Origin: an uncultured Sphingomonadaceae bacterium
GTDB taxonomy: Bacteria > Pseudomonadota > Alphaproteobacteria > Sphingomonadales > Sphingomonadaceae
Assembly: GCA_947489315.1 (NCBI GenBank)
Contig: CANLCX010000003.1
Coordinates: 310,001 to 374,000, forward strand
Reading direction: 5' to 3'
DNA: 64,000 bases
Position 1 is the stretch's first letter. Each line of letters opens with the position of its first letter. A model generated the notes under the pieces. It did not search any database, was not told the origin of the DNA, and saw only the letters and a list, made by a program, of their open reading frames with translations. Of the stretch, positions 53,647 to 62,455 are shown piece after piece. Position numbers and translations under genes: made by a program.

Positions 53647-55158
53647 CTAAAAGCGCAGGGGAATACGCGCAACGATGCTGACATCCGGTGCATCCTCGGT
53701 CACACCAAATTGGAAGCCGAGGTTCAGCGATTGTTTTTCGCTGAGGCGGTAGGACATGCCAAAGTTGAGCGCTCCGACTTGAATGTCATTGCTTTCCTGC
53801 AGCGTGTCGCCGAGCTGGGTCTTGGTCGAGAATATATAATTGTGGCGATAGCCGAGCGAAAAGGAAAAGCGCGGATTGAGCGCAAAACCAAAGCCGACGC
53901 TGGCGTTAATCGCATCGCCCGGATCCACTTTGCCGACAGGGACATCGCCGACGATCCTGTCGATATTGCGTTCGATATTCCACAAATAGCCGGTGCCGCC
54001 ATAGATCACGACCGGATCAGAGGGGAGCAGAAAGCTGATGCTAGGCTGAACGCCCCAGAAGCCGGAGCCTGTGGCAAGGCCGGTCGCCACACCAAATTCG
54101 TCGAACGGAATTTCAAAGGGACTGGAGCCGGTATCGGTTTTTACGCGCAGCCCAGCAACCCAGATTGGGCTTTGCGGTTTGGGTCGATTTAACTGGTAAC
54201 GCAGCGAAATCTCGGCATCCCCTATGCCGGTTTCTTGCAGACCCACTTCCCGTGTAATCTGTTCTTCGCGTTGCTGGACAACCTGAATCCGGTCCTTGCG
54301 ATGGAGCAGAGGTATCCGGCCTTCGATTTCCAACCGGTTGGTCAGACCATAGCGCATCGCAAATGTTCCGACAACGGTATCGCGGTCCGCGTCGCTGGCT
54401 TCAATGGCGCCAATTTGAATGCCTGGAATAAGCTCGATACCCCTGAAGACCAGCCGGTTGGTCGACGAGCGCGTATATTCGATCGAGGGATCAAGCACGA
54501 ATTGCCCGCGCGGCGTCAGCACGCCTTGGCCCTCCGGCACGGCCTCGACCTTTTGTTCGATATTATTGGCCGCCGGGGGGGCTTCGCCAACGGGTCGATC
54601 CGGCAAGGTCAGCTCGTCATCTGGGGTTGTGCCGATTTGCACGGCAGCTGTTTCAACTTGGCCTCGCTGAATGCCGGCTGCGCGCATTTGTGACAGAGCA
54701 AAAGGTGTTTCGACCGGGGCTGCGGCACGAACGAGCTGGTTATGCAATTCCAACTGCTGAATTTTGTCATTTTGTGATTGGATGAGCGCGTTCTGGCTAG
54801 CGATCAGTTTTTTCTGATCCGATAGCTCGGATTGGATGGCCTGCAAGGCGGCGGTAATATTGGTCGTTTCCTGATCTGTGACCTTAACCGGCGGCTGTTT
54901 GGTGGGGACAACTGCCAGATTGACCGGCCGTTTCTCCGGCTCAGCCGCTTGTGGCAGCGCCGGAGATTGGACCGCACGTAAACGGGCCATGATTCGAGCC
55001 GATTCTGCCTCGGCTTCCGCAGCGGTTAGCGGGGGAGCGGGACGGACATGATCGGTCTCCGCAGTGTCGGTGGTGGCCGCGGTTGCTGATCCACCATATA
55101 AAGTGGCAACCGGTAGGGCGATAAGGGCGGTGAGGGGGTTTAAACGATTGGTGGTCAT
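53647..55158 (-). CDS. Outer-membrane beta-barrel protein with N-terminal coiled coil (FapF-like candidate)
   Basis: The product has 503 residues from ATG 55158 (GGAGAAAA 5 bases upstream). A signal peptide ends GSATAA. A Pro/Ala-rich stretch and a coiled coil near residues 97-145 (heptads such as IQSELSDQKKLIASQN) precede a barrel of about 290 residues (216-503) with alternating strands and terminal aromatic (VARIPLRF). Coiled coil plus roughly 12 strands is the layout of FapF, the trimeric exporter of Pseudomonas amyloid; phenol meta-pathway porins share the barrel type without the coiled coil. It follows a Crp-type regulator by 36 bases. Export of the secreted proteins at 43.8-46.2 kb is inference. 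Confidence 0.8.
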   Translation of the reverse strand: MTTNRLNPLTALIALPVATLYGGSATAATTDTAETDHVRPAPPLTAAEAEAESARIMARLRAVQSPALPQAAEPEKRPVNLAVVPTKQPPVKVTDQETTNITAALQAIQSELSDQKKLIASQNALIQSQNDKIQQLELHNQLVRAAAPVETPFALSQMRAAGIQRGQVETAAVQIGTTPDDELTLPDRPVGEAPPAANNIEQKVEAVPEGQGVLTPRGQFVLDPSIEYTRSSTNRLVFRGIELIPGIQIGAIEASDADRDTVVGTFAMRYGLTNRLEIEGRIPLLHRKDRIQVVQQREEQITREVGLQETGIGDAEISLRYQLNRPKPQSPIWVAGLRVKTDTGSSPFEIPFDEFGVATGLATGSGFWGVQPSISFLLPSDPVVIYGGTGYLWNIERNIDRIVGDVPVGKVDPGDAINASVGFGFALNPRFSFSLGYRHNYIFSTKTQLGDTLQESNDIQVGALNFGMSYRLSEKQSLNLGFQFGVTEDAPDVSIVARIPLRF

Positions 55159-55194
55159 AAGTTTTCTCCGGTCATGCTTACGCATGCGCAATTT

Positions 55195-55911
55195 TTAAGC
55201 GGCTGATAGTTCGCCGAGGCAAAAATCTGATGCGGGATGAATGTCAGCGTCAATATCAGGTGTCAGGCTGTCGTGATATTCGCCAGCGAGGCGGCACAGT
55301 CCGGCATTGTCGGTGATGATGACAGAGTCTCGGCCATTGATTTCGATAAGGCCGCGTCGCGCCAAGTCGGTAAAGGTCCGGCTGACGGTATGAACCGTGA
55401 GGCCCAAGAAATCGGCTATATCGCTCCGTGACATCGGAACACAGATGTTCGGATCGTCATTTGCCTGTTGTTTCAGGCAGAGCAAAAAAGCAGCTAGCTT
55501 CTCAGTAGCAGTCCGGTGGCCCATGATGAACAGGTAGCGCTGAGCGGTCGACATGGCGCGAAACAATATCGAAACCGCCTCATCCAGCTGTGGCTTGGGC
55601 GTTGAGTCGTCGGTAATATCTCCGACCCGGTAACAGCGCACGGTGACATCCGTGACCGCCTCAGCCGCCGTTCCATAGGTGCCATAATCGGCCCCGAAAA
55701 CGTCGCCGCTGAAGAAAAATCCGGTCAGGTGCCGGTGGCCATCCATATGGAAGCGGCACGTGCGAACGGTACCCTGCACCACCTCATACCAGCGGCTGGC
55801 TTTCTGTCCTTCGTCAAAGATTAATTGACCTGCGCGAAACCGCAAAGTGGTTGAGCGCAACTGTGAGTTTAGCCCCTGCATCATGGCAGGTGCGGTGATT
55901 AGCGATTGCAT
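55195..55911 (-). CDS. Crp/Fnr family transcriptional regulator
   Basis: The 238-residue protein has the cyclic-nucleotide-binding-like beta-roll (FRAGQLIFDEGQKASRWYEVVQG, FFFSGDVFGADYG) and a C-terminal helix-turn-helix with the FixK/FNR-type SRSDIADFLGLTVHTVSRTFTDL. The N-terminal cysteine cluster of oxygen-sensing FNR is absent, so it is more like FixK or a Crp-like protein without iron-sulfur centre. It heads an operon with the barrel gene 36 bases downstream, and reads away from the small LuxR-type gene across a 530-base gap. Confidence 0.9.
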   Translation of the reverse strand: MQSLITAPAMMQGLNSQLRSTTLRFRAGQLIFDEGQKASRWYEVVQGTVRTCRFHMDGHRHLTGFFFSGDVFGADYGTYGTAAEAVTDVTVRCYRVGDITDDSTPKPQLDEAVSILFRAMSTAQRYLFIMGHRTATEKLAAFLLCLKQQANDDPNICVPMSRSDIADFLGLTVHTVSRTFTDLARRGLIEINGRDSVIITDNAGLCRLAGEYHDSLTPDIDADIHPASDFCLGELSAA

Positions 55912-56441
55912 CCGTGCTGTCTCCTCTAAGACCTCAGCACGACCCTTTTTCGTTCATTCCGCGCCCATATTCCGAGAATATAAACGCGGCCTCAGATGCG
56001 ACCTTGTTTTTGTTTTGTGAGCGTTATGTACGGCAGGAGACCGAATTTGGTCTATCCAGCGATTCGCCTGCCTTGTTCCCCAAGGGATTTTACATGCTGG
56101 TTTTTACTAGGTAAATTTACCAATGGATTGGACATCCGATGTAAATTACTGTAAATACAAGCAGTTGGTATGGACGTTTTTGTCCTATCTCCAACCTGTG
56201 CTAAGCGAGTAAAAGATTGATCATTGTCGGATCGCAATGTTGCGACAATATGAATTATGCGACGATTTGTTGGGGAGGGAACCGCCAACAATCAAAGGAA
56301 TAGGTCCTTCGGGACCGCACTATGTGCGTGCCAGCGCGCAGGGTAATTATTGCTGGCGGCCATAGGACAGAGACAAATGGGGGCATTTGTTCGTCGGCAG
56401 GTTTTGTGACCTGTCCGATAATATAGAAGGTAACCCTCGTG
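55912..56441. promoter_or_regulatory. Long divergent control region between Crp-type gene and small LuxR-type gene
   Basis: This 530-base gap carries no recognisable gene. It holds an AT-rich stretch with GTAAATTACTGTAAAT near 56141-56157 and an inverted repeat ATTGTCG (56223-56229) with CGACAAT (56243-56249) whose inside also contains GCAATGTTGC. Such a length suggests several regulated promoters for the two flanking regulators. Confidence 0.5.
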
Positions 56442-56711
56442 ATGTTACAGCAAAAGAGTTTGACCAATGGTCCCGTACTCACGCTGAGAGAGCATGAGAT
56501 ACTGGAGTTTATCGCCCAGGGGCTCTCGACCAAAGAAGTGGCACAGCATATAGATATCGCACCGCGGACGGTGGACCGGCATGTCGAGAACGTGCGGCTG
56601 AAGCTTCGGGCAAAAAACCGCACCCATATGGTTGCGTGCGCAGTGATGGAGGGGCTTCTACGGGTTGACGGACATGATCTGGATGAAGCTGTCGATAATG
56701 ACGTGGCTTAA
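56442..56711 (+). CDS. Small LuxR-type helix-turn-helix protein (twin of 51161-51439)
   Basis: The 89-residue protein consists of a LuxR DNA-binding domain: LREHEILEFIAQGLSTKEVAQHIDIA and PRTVDRHVENVRLKLRAKNRTH. GTG at 56439 is an alternative start; AGAAGG lies upstream. Compared with the twin, the recognition helix is the same (PRTVDRH), so both could bind the same sites. It sits opposite the Crp-type regulator of the barrel gene. Confidence 0.8.
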   Translation: MLQQKSLTNGPVLTLREHEILEFIAQGLSTKEVAQHIDIAPRTVDRHVENVRLKLRAKNRTHMVACAVMEGLLRVDGHDLDEAVDNDVA

Positions 56712-56814
56712 ACGCCGCCACCCATTCCAGTCGCTTAGGGGATGGGCCTGTTGTAAAAATTGATAAGATGAGCCAAGCCGTCTGATAATATTGGCAATTA
56801 AGGGCATCATCAAC

Positions 56815-57999
56815 ATGACGGCAAATATCGGCGGTACGACCTCTGCAAAATTTCAACGTGTACAGGATGAATTTGCTCGCAATTTTGCCGAGCGCGGCGA
56901 AGTTGGTGCATCGGTTTGTGTCAGCGTCAATGGCGAGACGGTCGTCGATCTGTGGGGCGGATTGGCTGATCCTGCGACGAACACCCCTTGGGAACGCGAC
57001 ACAATCTCGATTATCTTCTCCTGCACCAAGGCGGCTACCGCTTTATGCGCTCATATATTGGTGGATCGCGGCCTGTTGAAACTGCATGCGCCGGTTTCGG
57101 ACTATTGGCCGGAATTTGCCAAAAATGGCAAAGAGACAACCACCGTGCAGATGATGCTCAACCACGAAAGCGCGGTTCCAGCGCTGCGGGATCCGGTCAA
57201 GCCGGGTGGCTATCTCGACTGGGATTATATGATCAAACGGCTGGAGGATGAAGAAGCCTTTTGGGAGCCGGGTACCCGCAATGGCTATCATATGGTCAGT
57301 TTTGGCTGGACGGTTGGCGAATTGGTACGCCGCGTATCCGGCAAGTCGCTAGGGCAGTTTTTTCAGGACGAGGTCGCGGGACCATTGGGTGCGGATTTCT
57401 GGATCGGATTGCCGGATGATGTCACCCATCCGATTGCTCCGATCATTATGGCTACACCCGATCCCGGCGTAGAATTTAGTGCGTTCACCAAGAAACTGCT
57501 CACGGACCCGCAATCGATACAGGCGCTTTCTTTCCTCAATAGCGGCGGCTGGAACCAAAATGATCCGACTGCCCACAAAGCCGAAATTGGCGGGGCAGGC
57601 GGACTGTCCAATGCTCGCGGTCAGGTGGCGATGTATGAACCTCTCGCCCTTGGCGGATCGCATAAAGGTGTCACTTTGGTATCGCCAGAGCGCTTGGTGC
57701 ATATGGCCCAAGTATCCACAGCGACTCAGGTCGATGCGACATTGCTCGCCCCGACCCGTTTTGCATCGGGTTTCATGAAATCCATGGACAATCGCGCCTA
57801 TCCCGGCGGTGACCAAATGACCGCCATTATTGGCGATGCCGCCTTTGGTCATGTCGGCGCAGGCGGTTCTATCGGCTTTGCTGATCCCGAATATGGTCTG
57901 GCGTTTAGCTATACGATGAACCAGATGGGGATGGGATTATTGCTCAATGATCGTGGCCAGTCACTGGTCGATGCGACTTATGCCATATTGCGCGAATAG
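56815..57999 (+). CDS. Serine hydrolase of the beta-lactamase/EstB esterase family
   Basis: The product has 394 residues from ATG 56815 (AAGGGC upstream; an ATG-like start at 56791 is less well placed). The class C-type nucleophile motif is S-C-T-K in IIFSCTKAATAL, the YxN-like tyrosine is in VSDYWPEF, and a late HVGAGGSIGFAD replaces the KTG box. No signal peptide is seen, so it is probably a cytoplasmic esterase rather than a resistance enzyme. The substrate is unknown. It is alone between regulators. Confidence 0.86.
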   Translation: MTANIGGTTSAKFQRVQDEFARNFAERGEVGASVCVSVNGETVVDLWGGLADPATNTPWERDTISIIFSCTKAATALCAHILVDRGLLKLHAPVSDYWPEFAKNGKETTTVQMMLNHESAVPALRDPVKPGGYLDWDYMIKRLEDEEAFWEPGTRNGYHMVSFGWTVGELVRRVSGKSLGQFFQDEVAGPLGADFWIGLPDDVTHPIAPIIMATPDPGVEFSAFTKKLLTDPQSIQALSFLNSGGWNQNDPTAHKAEIGGAGGLSNARGQVAMYEPLALGGSHKGVTLVSPERLVHMAQVSTATQVDATLLAPTRFASGFMKSMDNRAYPGGDQMTAIIGDAAFGHVGAGGSIGFADPEYGLAFSYTMNQMGMGLLLNDRGQSLVDATYAILRE

Positions 58000-58131
58000 T
58001 GGTTGATTGGTCTTTCTACGAACCGCAAATCCGTTAACCTTATCCGTTCGATGTTGATTTATCTCCTAGGCGCTATTTTTCTTTTGCGGGGCAAGCGCAG
58101 AGAAATGCCGACTGGCATGTAAGAGGTAAAT

Positions 58132-58422
58132 ATGATCGAGAACCAACGTCCAAGACCAGCTATTGTCATCGGCCCTTTAGGGGAAGCCATGACCAAAGCT
58201 GATTTACCCCATCAATCCACCACCAGATGGGTCGTACGCCGAAAAGCCGAAGTCGTGGCGGCCGTCAATGGCGGGATGCTGACCACGGATGAGGCCTGCG
58301 ATCACTATAATATATCGCTCGAGGAATTTATCTCCTGGCAGCAGGCGATTGAACGCGCTGGCATGCCTGGACTGCGGGTCACCCATTTACAGGATAGTCG
58401 CGAGCATTATCAGCGAGCCTGA
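58132..58422 (+). CDS. sciP: CtrA inhibitor SciP (DUF1153)
   Basis: The 96-residue protein shows the SciP core: RWVVRRKAEVVAAVNGGML, TTDEACDHYNISLEEFISWQ, and GLRVTHLQDSR. In Caulobacter SciP binds DNA and blocks CtrA-activated transcription in G1. Presence of the gene supports alphaproteobacterial origin and a CtrA-type cell-cycle network. GAGG lies before the ATG. It is monocistronic, convergent with the Lrp gene. Confidence 0.93.
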   Translation: MIENQRPRPAIVIGPLGEAMTKADLPHQSTTRWVVRRKAEVVAAVNGGMLTTDEACDHYNISLEEFISWQQAIERAGMPGLRVTHLQDSREHYQRA

Positions 58423-58485
58423 AGCTAAGCCGGTTTCAAGGTGCAATTCCTCAGTCAACGCAGGAACTTATTGTTCAAATCAGGG

Positions 58486-58938
58486 TCATGCCCGCTTGTC
58501 TGTGGGTGAACCCAGGCAAATATGGGACGTAATGCTGCCGACCTGCGATAATGTACCCAGCACATCGGCATGAAAGGCTTTATAGGCCGCCAGGTCCGCG
58601 ACTTCCACACGCAGCAGATATTCGACTGATCCTGTGATATTGTGGCATTCGCGGACTTCTGGCGCCTGGGCAACCGCCTGTTCAAAAGCCTGGGCATCTT
58701 TTTTGAGATGTTCGGACAGGCCGACCATGACGAAAATCGTAATGGCCGCGCCGCGAACGGCTGGATCAAGAACCGCCCGATAGCCTTGGATCAAGCCCCG
58801 ACGCTCCATATCCTGCACGCGCCGTAAACAGGCTGACGCAGACAGCCCGACCTTGGCAGCAAGGTCGATATTAGTAAGGCGACCATCTTGTTCCAATGCC
58901 TGCAATATATTGCGGCTGATAGCGTCTATTTCGATCAT
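58486..58938 (-). CDS. Lrp/AsnC family regulator
   Basis: The 150-residue regulator starts with IDAISRNILQALEQDGRLTNIDLA and VGLSASACLRRVQDMER, the Lrp helix-turn-helix, then a RAM ligand-binding domain (ECHNITGSVEYLLRVEVADL). It is divergent from the indoleamine dioxygenase gene, 99 bases away, and so probably controls tryptophan breakdown in response to tryptophan or a product. This is the standard arrangement for Lrp-type local regulators. Confidence 0.9.
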   Translation of the reverse strand: MIEIDAISRNILQALEQDGRLTNIDLAAKVGLSASACLRRVQDMERRGLIQGYRAVLDPAVRGAAITIFVMVGLSEHLKKDAQAFEQAVAQAPEVRECHNITGSVEYLLRVEVADLAAYKAFHADVLGTLSQVGSITSHICLGSPTDKRA

Positions 58939-59037
58939 ATATTGCGTATAATGTCTATATTTCCGTCAATAGGCAAGCACCTTGCGCCCTATTTGCTGTA
59001 ATATTGTGTTCTTAGAAATCATCGCAAGGAACATGAT

Positions 59038-60207
59038 GTGGCCGCCTTTCATCTCAGCAAATATGATATCTCCCAAGAGCGCGGTTTCCTGTCTCCCTTT
59101 GATCCCGAAAAGGTCCAGCTGCCCCAAGACCTAGCAATAGTCCGCGAAGCCGCGATGGCGTTGCCGAAAACAATCCCTTCCGGATCAGTGCGGCGCTATA
59201 TCGAGAGCTTGCCGCGATTGGATCTGACCGATTTCTGCGCCTCATCCAGCCTGGGGGAACGGCGGGTTGCGATGGTGCATTATTCCTTCCTCGTGCAGGC
59301 CTATATATGGGGAGAGCCGGAGCCGCCGAAACATTTGCCCCAATGTCTCGCGGTCCCGATCTGGCAATTGGGCCGATCGATCGGACAACCGCCCTTGCTG
59401 ACTTATTCCAGCTATGTTCTCGATAACTGGGCGCGGATGGATGCTGCTGGCCCGATAGATCTGTCCAATACTTATATGCTCCAACCCTTTTTGGGCGGGC
59501 AGGATGAAGCATGGTTCGTGCTGATTCATGTCGCGATCGAAGCCCGCGCCGGGGAAATGCTGGCCGCTATTCCCGCGCTTGTGCAAGCGTGCCGGGATCA
59601 GGATGCCGACACGATAGAATCAGGCTTGTCGGCCATGACAGCGGTGTGGGATGATATGAACGACATTTTCAGTCGCATGCCGGAACGCTGCGATCCTTAT
59701 ATCTATTTTCATCGCGTCAGGCCCTGGATTCACGGGTGGAAAGACAATCCGGCTCTGTCCGGCGGTTTGATCTACGAAGGCGTCGAAGAAACCGCCGGGC
59801 AACCGCAAGTGTTTCGCGGACAAACAGGATCGCAATCCTCCATCGTGCCATCCATGGATGCCTTTTTAGGCGTTGATCATGCCGGCGATCCGTTGCGCAC
59901 CTATCTGGATGAGCTGCATATTTATCGTCCGCCCGAACATCGTCAATTTATCGATGATATTCGTGCAAATAGTGTCTTGCGGTCTTTCATACAGTCGGCA
60001 GGCTCGCCGATTTTAACGGGCCTTTATAATGATTGCGTGGAAAATCTGACCCGGTTCCGGACGCGGCATCTGGAATATGCCGCGAGCTACATCAACAAGC
60101 AGTCAAAGGGTGGAGCCGGCAACACCGCCGATGTCGGAACCGGCGGCACTCCGTTTATGAAATATCTCAAAAAACATCGCGATGAAGCGGCTGCGCATAT
60201 GCTTTAA
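59038..60207 (+). CDS. Indoleamine 2,3-dioxygenase family haem protein
   Basis: The 389-residue protein has the proximal haem-ligand histidine at His344 in RFRTRHLEYAASY, close to His346 of human IDO1, plus VPIWQLGRSIGQPPLLTYSS, FLGGQDEAWFVLIHV, and a C-terminal GTGGTPFMKYLKKHR. It should open the indole ring of tryptophan to N-formylkynurenine. Starts at GTG 59038, with AAGGA 7 bases upstream; nearby ATGs are out of frame. It is divergent from an Lrp regulator and convergent (4-base overlap) with a TANGO2-like gene. Confidence 0.92.
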   Translation: MAAFHLSKYDISQERGFLSPFDPEKVQLPQDLAIVREAAMALPKTIPSGSVRRYIESLPRLDLTDFCASSSLGERRVAMVHYSFLVQAYIWGEPEPPKHLPQCLAVPIWQLGRSIGQPPLLTYSSYVLDNWARMDAAGPIDLSNTYMLQPFLGGQDEAWFVLIHVAIEARAGEMLAAIPALVQACRDQDADTIESGLSAMTAVWDDMNDIFSRMPERCDPYIYFHRVRPWIHGWKDNPALSGGLIYEGVEETAGQPQVFRGQTGSQSSIVPSMDAFLGVDHAGDPLRTYLDELHIYRPPEHRQFIDDIRANSVLRSFIQSAGSPILTGLYNDCVENLTRFRTRHLEYAASYINKQSKGGAGNTADVGTGGTPFMKYLKKHRDEAAAHML

Positions 60208-60965
60208 ACCGGCCAGGAAAAGGAAAGGGCGGTTTGCCCTGTCGATTGCCCAGACGGTGCATAGCGCCGTTCGACCATTGATCCTTCGCCGTTGTGATCA
60301 ACCGCGACCACTGTGCTGCACCGCGTTCCGTAAACTGGATTGCGTATGAATATCGGCGAATATTCCGGCTCGAAGGCAGAACCCTTATCGGAGGGCGTTT
60401 CCTGCTGTGAGTGGTGAGTTTTCTCATCAAGCAGAGCATCCAGCAAAAGCTCAGGATGTTCGGCATCCTTATCAAGCCACTGTTGCATAAAATTGTTGAG
60501 ATAGCCGGATTTTGGCCACGGCCTGTCCAGCGGCCCATTGGACAGCCCATATAACCCCGGTTCTAAACCATGGCTGACGGAGTCGGGCCGATTGGAATGG
60601 ACCAGCGCCTGATCGCCGACGACCGTAATCAAATTGAACGGATTAAAATCAGAAAAATCAGCCGCCGGCACATCCGAATAAGGCCCGTCACCGGATAGAA
60701 AATCCTTCAAAAGATCGCCGCGCGAGTTCTTTGTGCTGTCGGGCGTGCCATGCCCGCTGACGTTGGTGACGACCGCAAAACGCCCCTGTTCAGAGAGGCC
60801 CAGCCACGTGCCACCCGCCTCTACATCGCGCCCGGCGAGCAAGTGGGTCGCGCTGTCCCAACGGCCCAGCGGCTCTGCTGGCCGCGCGTGCATTTCATCA
60901 CGGTTACCGATAGCAATCAGTTTCCAGCGCGGATGGGATTGCCATGCAAAAGCGACGATACACAT
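60204..60965 (-). CDS. NRDE/TANGO2 family protein
   Basis: The product has 253 residues from ATG 60965, which puts the conserved Cys at position 2 (MCIVAFAW) as in the family; upstream extension is unlikely. GNRDEMHARPAEPL supplies the NRDE motif, then GGTWLGLSEQGRFAVVTNV and SRGDLLKDFL. Eukaryotic TANGO2/HRG-9 proteins have been linked to haem movement. It overlaps the end of the haem enzyme gene by 4 bases on the other strand, which may be more than chance, but no joint function can be shown. Confidence 0.88.
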   Translation of the reverse strand: MCIVAFAWQSHPRWKLIAIGNRDEMHARPAEPLGRWDSATHLLAGRDVEAGGTWLGLSEQGRFAVVTNVSGHGTPDSTKNSRGDLLKDFLSGDGPYSDVPAADFSDFNPFNLITVVGDQALVHSNRPDSVSHGLEPGLYGLSNGPLDRPWPKSGYLNNFMQQWLDKDAEHPELLLDALLDEKTHHSQQETPSDKGSAFEPEYSPIFIRNPVYGTRCSTVVAVDHNGEGSMVERRYAPSGQSTGQTALSFSWPV

Positions 60966-61207
60966 GACGCTTCTATTGCGCAGCGAGATCGATTTGGCGA
61001 GAAATATTCCGCTTGTTAGCAATGCAATGAGCGATCAGATCGGACTTTCAGTTATGGGCTAGCGTCCGCTATGGGCGCAAAAGCGGATGCCAAACATAAA
61101 GCTCCATGTGTTCGGAGGATATCCGTTAAAACACGTATTTGTGCATTCAGAACCAACGCATATTCCTGATCGAACCAATTTTCCGATAATTGACGGGAGA
61201 AAAGTGG

Positions 61208-62305
61208 ATGCAAAGACGCACTCTTTTGATTGGCGGTGGGGCTGTGATTGTCGCAGGTGGCACTGCAACTGCAATCGGAATTAAACAAACAGGATCAATG
61301 GATGAATATGAGGAAGTCGCAAAGCAATTGCGCTTGCCGCTTGCTGTGCAACCAAACGACCGCGAGCTGATCCGTTACGCAACGCTCGCAGCCAATGGGC
61401 ACAATACACAGCCTTGGAAGTTTCGAGTTCGGGAGGGCAGTTTCGAGATTCTACCGGATTTCACGCGAAGAACGATCGTAGTTGATCCTGACGATCATCA
61501 TCTCTTCGCGAGCCTTGGCTGCGCTGCCGAAAATCTGATGATTGCATGCACATCCGCCAATCGCACGAGCGAGCTTCGCTTTGACTCGGCTGAAAACGGA
61601 AAAGTTGTGGTCGATACGGCGACGGGTGGGGAGGGTCGCTCACCCCTGTTTGAGGCTATTACCAAAAGGCAATCGACCAGAGCAGACTATGATGGCAGGT
61701 CTGTCGGTACTGCCGATTTGGCCTTGCTGTCCTCTGCATCGCAAATTTCCGGCGTCGCAACGATCCTGATAACCGACAGAATGCAGATGAACCGGATTCG
61801 GGATCTGGTAATCGCCGGGAACAGCTTTCAGATGGAGGACAAGGGATTTGTTGAAGAACTGAAGCATTGGATCCGCTTCAATCCCAATGATGCGATGGAA
61901 AAGCGAGATGGTCTGTTTGGGGCGAGCAGTGGTAATCCCACTTTGCCAAACTGGCTCGGGCGTCGGATGTTTGATCTGGCGTTCCGGAAAAACACGGAGA
62001 ACGACAAATATGCCCGTCAGATCGACGGTTCTGCTGGCATTGCAGTATTTGTTGGAGAGAAGGATGATCCGGAGCATTGGGTGCAAGCGGGCCGCGCCTG
62101 TCAAAGATTTGCTTTGCAGGCGACTGCTCTGGGGCTGAAGCAAGCGTATATAAATCAGCCCGTTGAAGTCTCGAAATTGCGTCCGGAACTGGCGGCCTTG
62201 GTTGGAACGCCGAAGCGGCGGCCCAATATCATCATGCGCTTTGGCTATGGACCAACAATGCCAATGTCACTCCGACGCCCGGTTGATGCCGTGCTAGCGG
62301 TCTGA
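61208..62305 (+). CDS. Tat-exported nitroreductase-like protein (Acg family)
   Basis: The product has 365 residues from ATG 61208 with GGGAGAAA upstream. MQRRTLLIGGGAVIVAGGTATA is a twin-arginine signal. The mature part has RYATLAANGHNTQPWKF, a nitroreductase-like flavin segment, and C-terminal GRACQRFALQATALGLKQAY typical of Acg/nitroreductase members. Flavin-dependent reduction or flavin storage in the periplasm is possible. It is monocistronic. Confidence 0.83.
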   Translation: MQRRTLLIGGGAVIVAGGTATAIGIKQTGSMDEYEEVAKQLRLPLAVQPNDRELIRYATLAANGHNTQPWKFRVREGSFEILPDFTRRTIVVDPDDHHLFASLGCAAENLMIACTSANRTSELRFDSAENGKVVVDTATGGEGRSPLFEAITKRQSTRADYDGRSVGTADLALLSSASQISGVATILITDRMQMNRIRDLVIAGNSFQMEDKGFVEELKHWIRFNPNDAMEKRDGLFGASSGNPTLPNWLGRRMFDLAFRKNTENDKYARQIDGSAGIAVFVGEKDDPEHWVQAGRACQRFALQATALGLKQAYINQPVEVSKLRPELAALVGTPKRRPNIIMRFGYGPTMPMSLRRPVDAVLAV

Positions 62306-62455
62306 TTATCAAGAAACAGGTCAATCTGACCGTAAATTTAATGTCTGCTTTCGGGATAAAGCGGACCTTCCGCCAACCTTCGACTTGTGCGCAAAAGCCG
62401 ACTTTAAGTCTTAGCACTGCTAGACACAGGACGGCTTTTTGATTTTAGCAGAATG

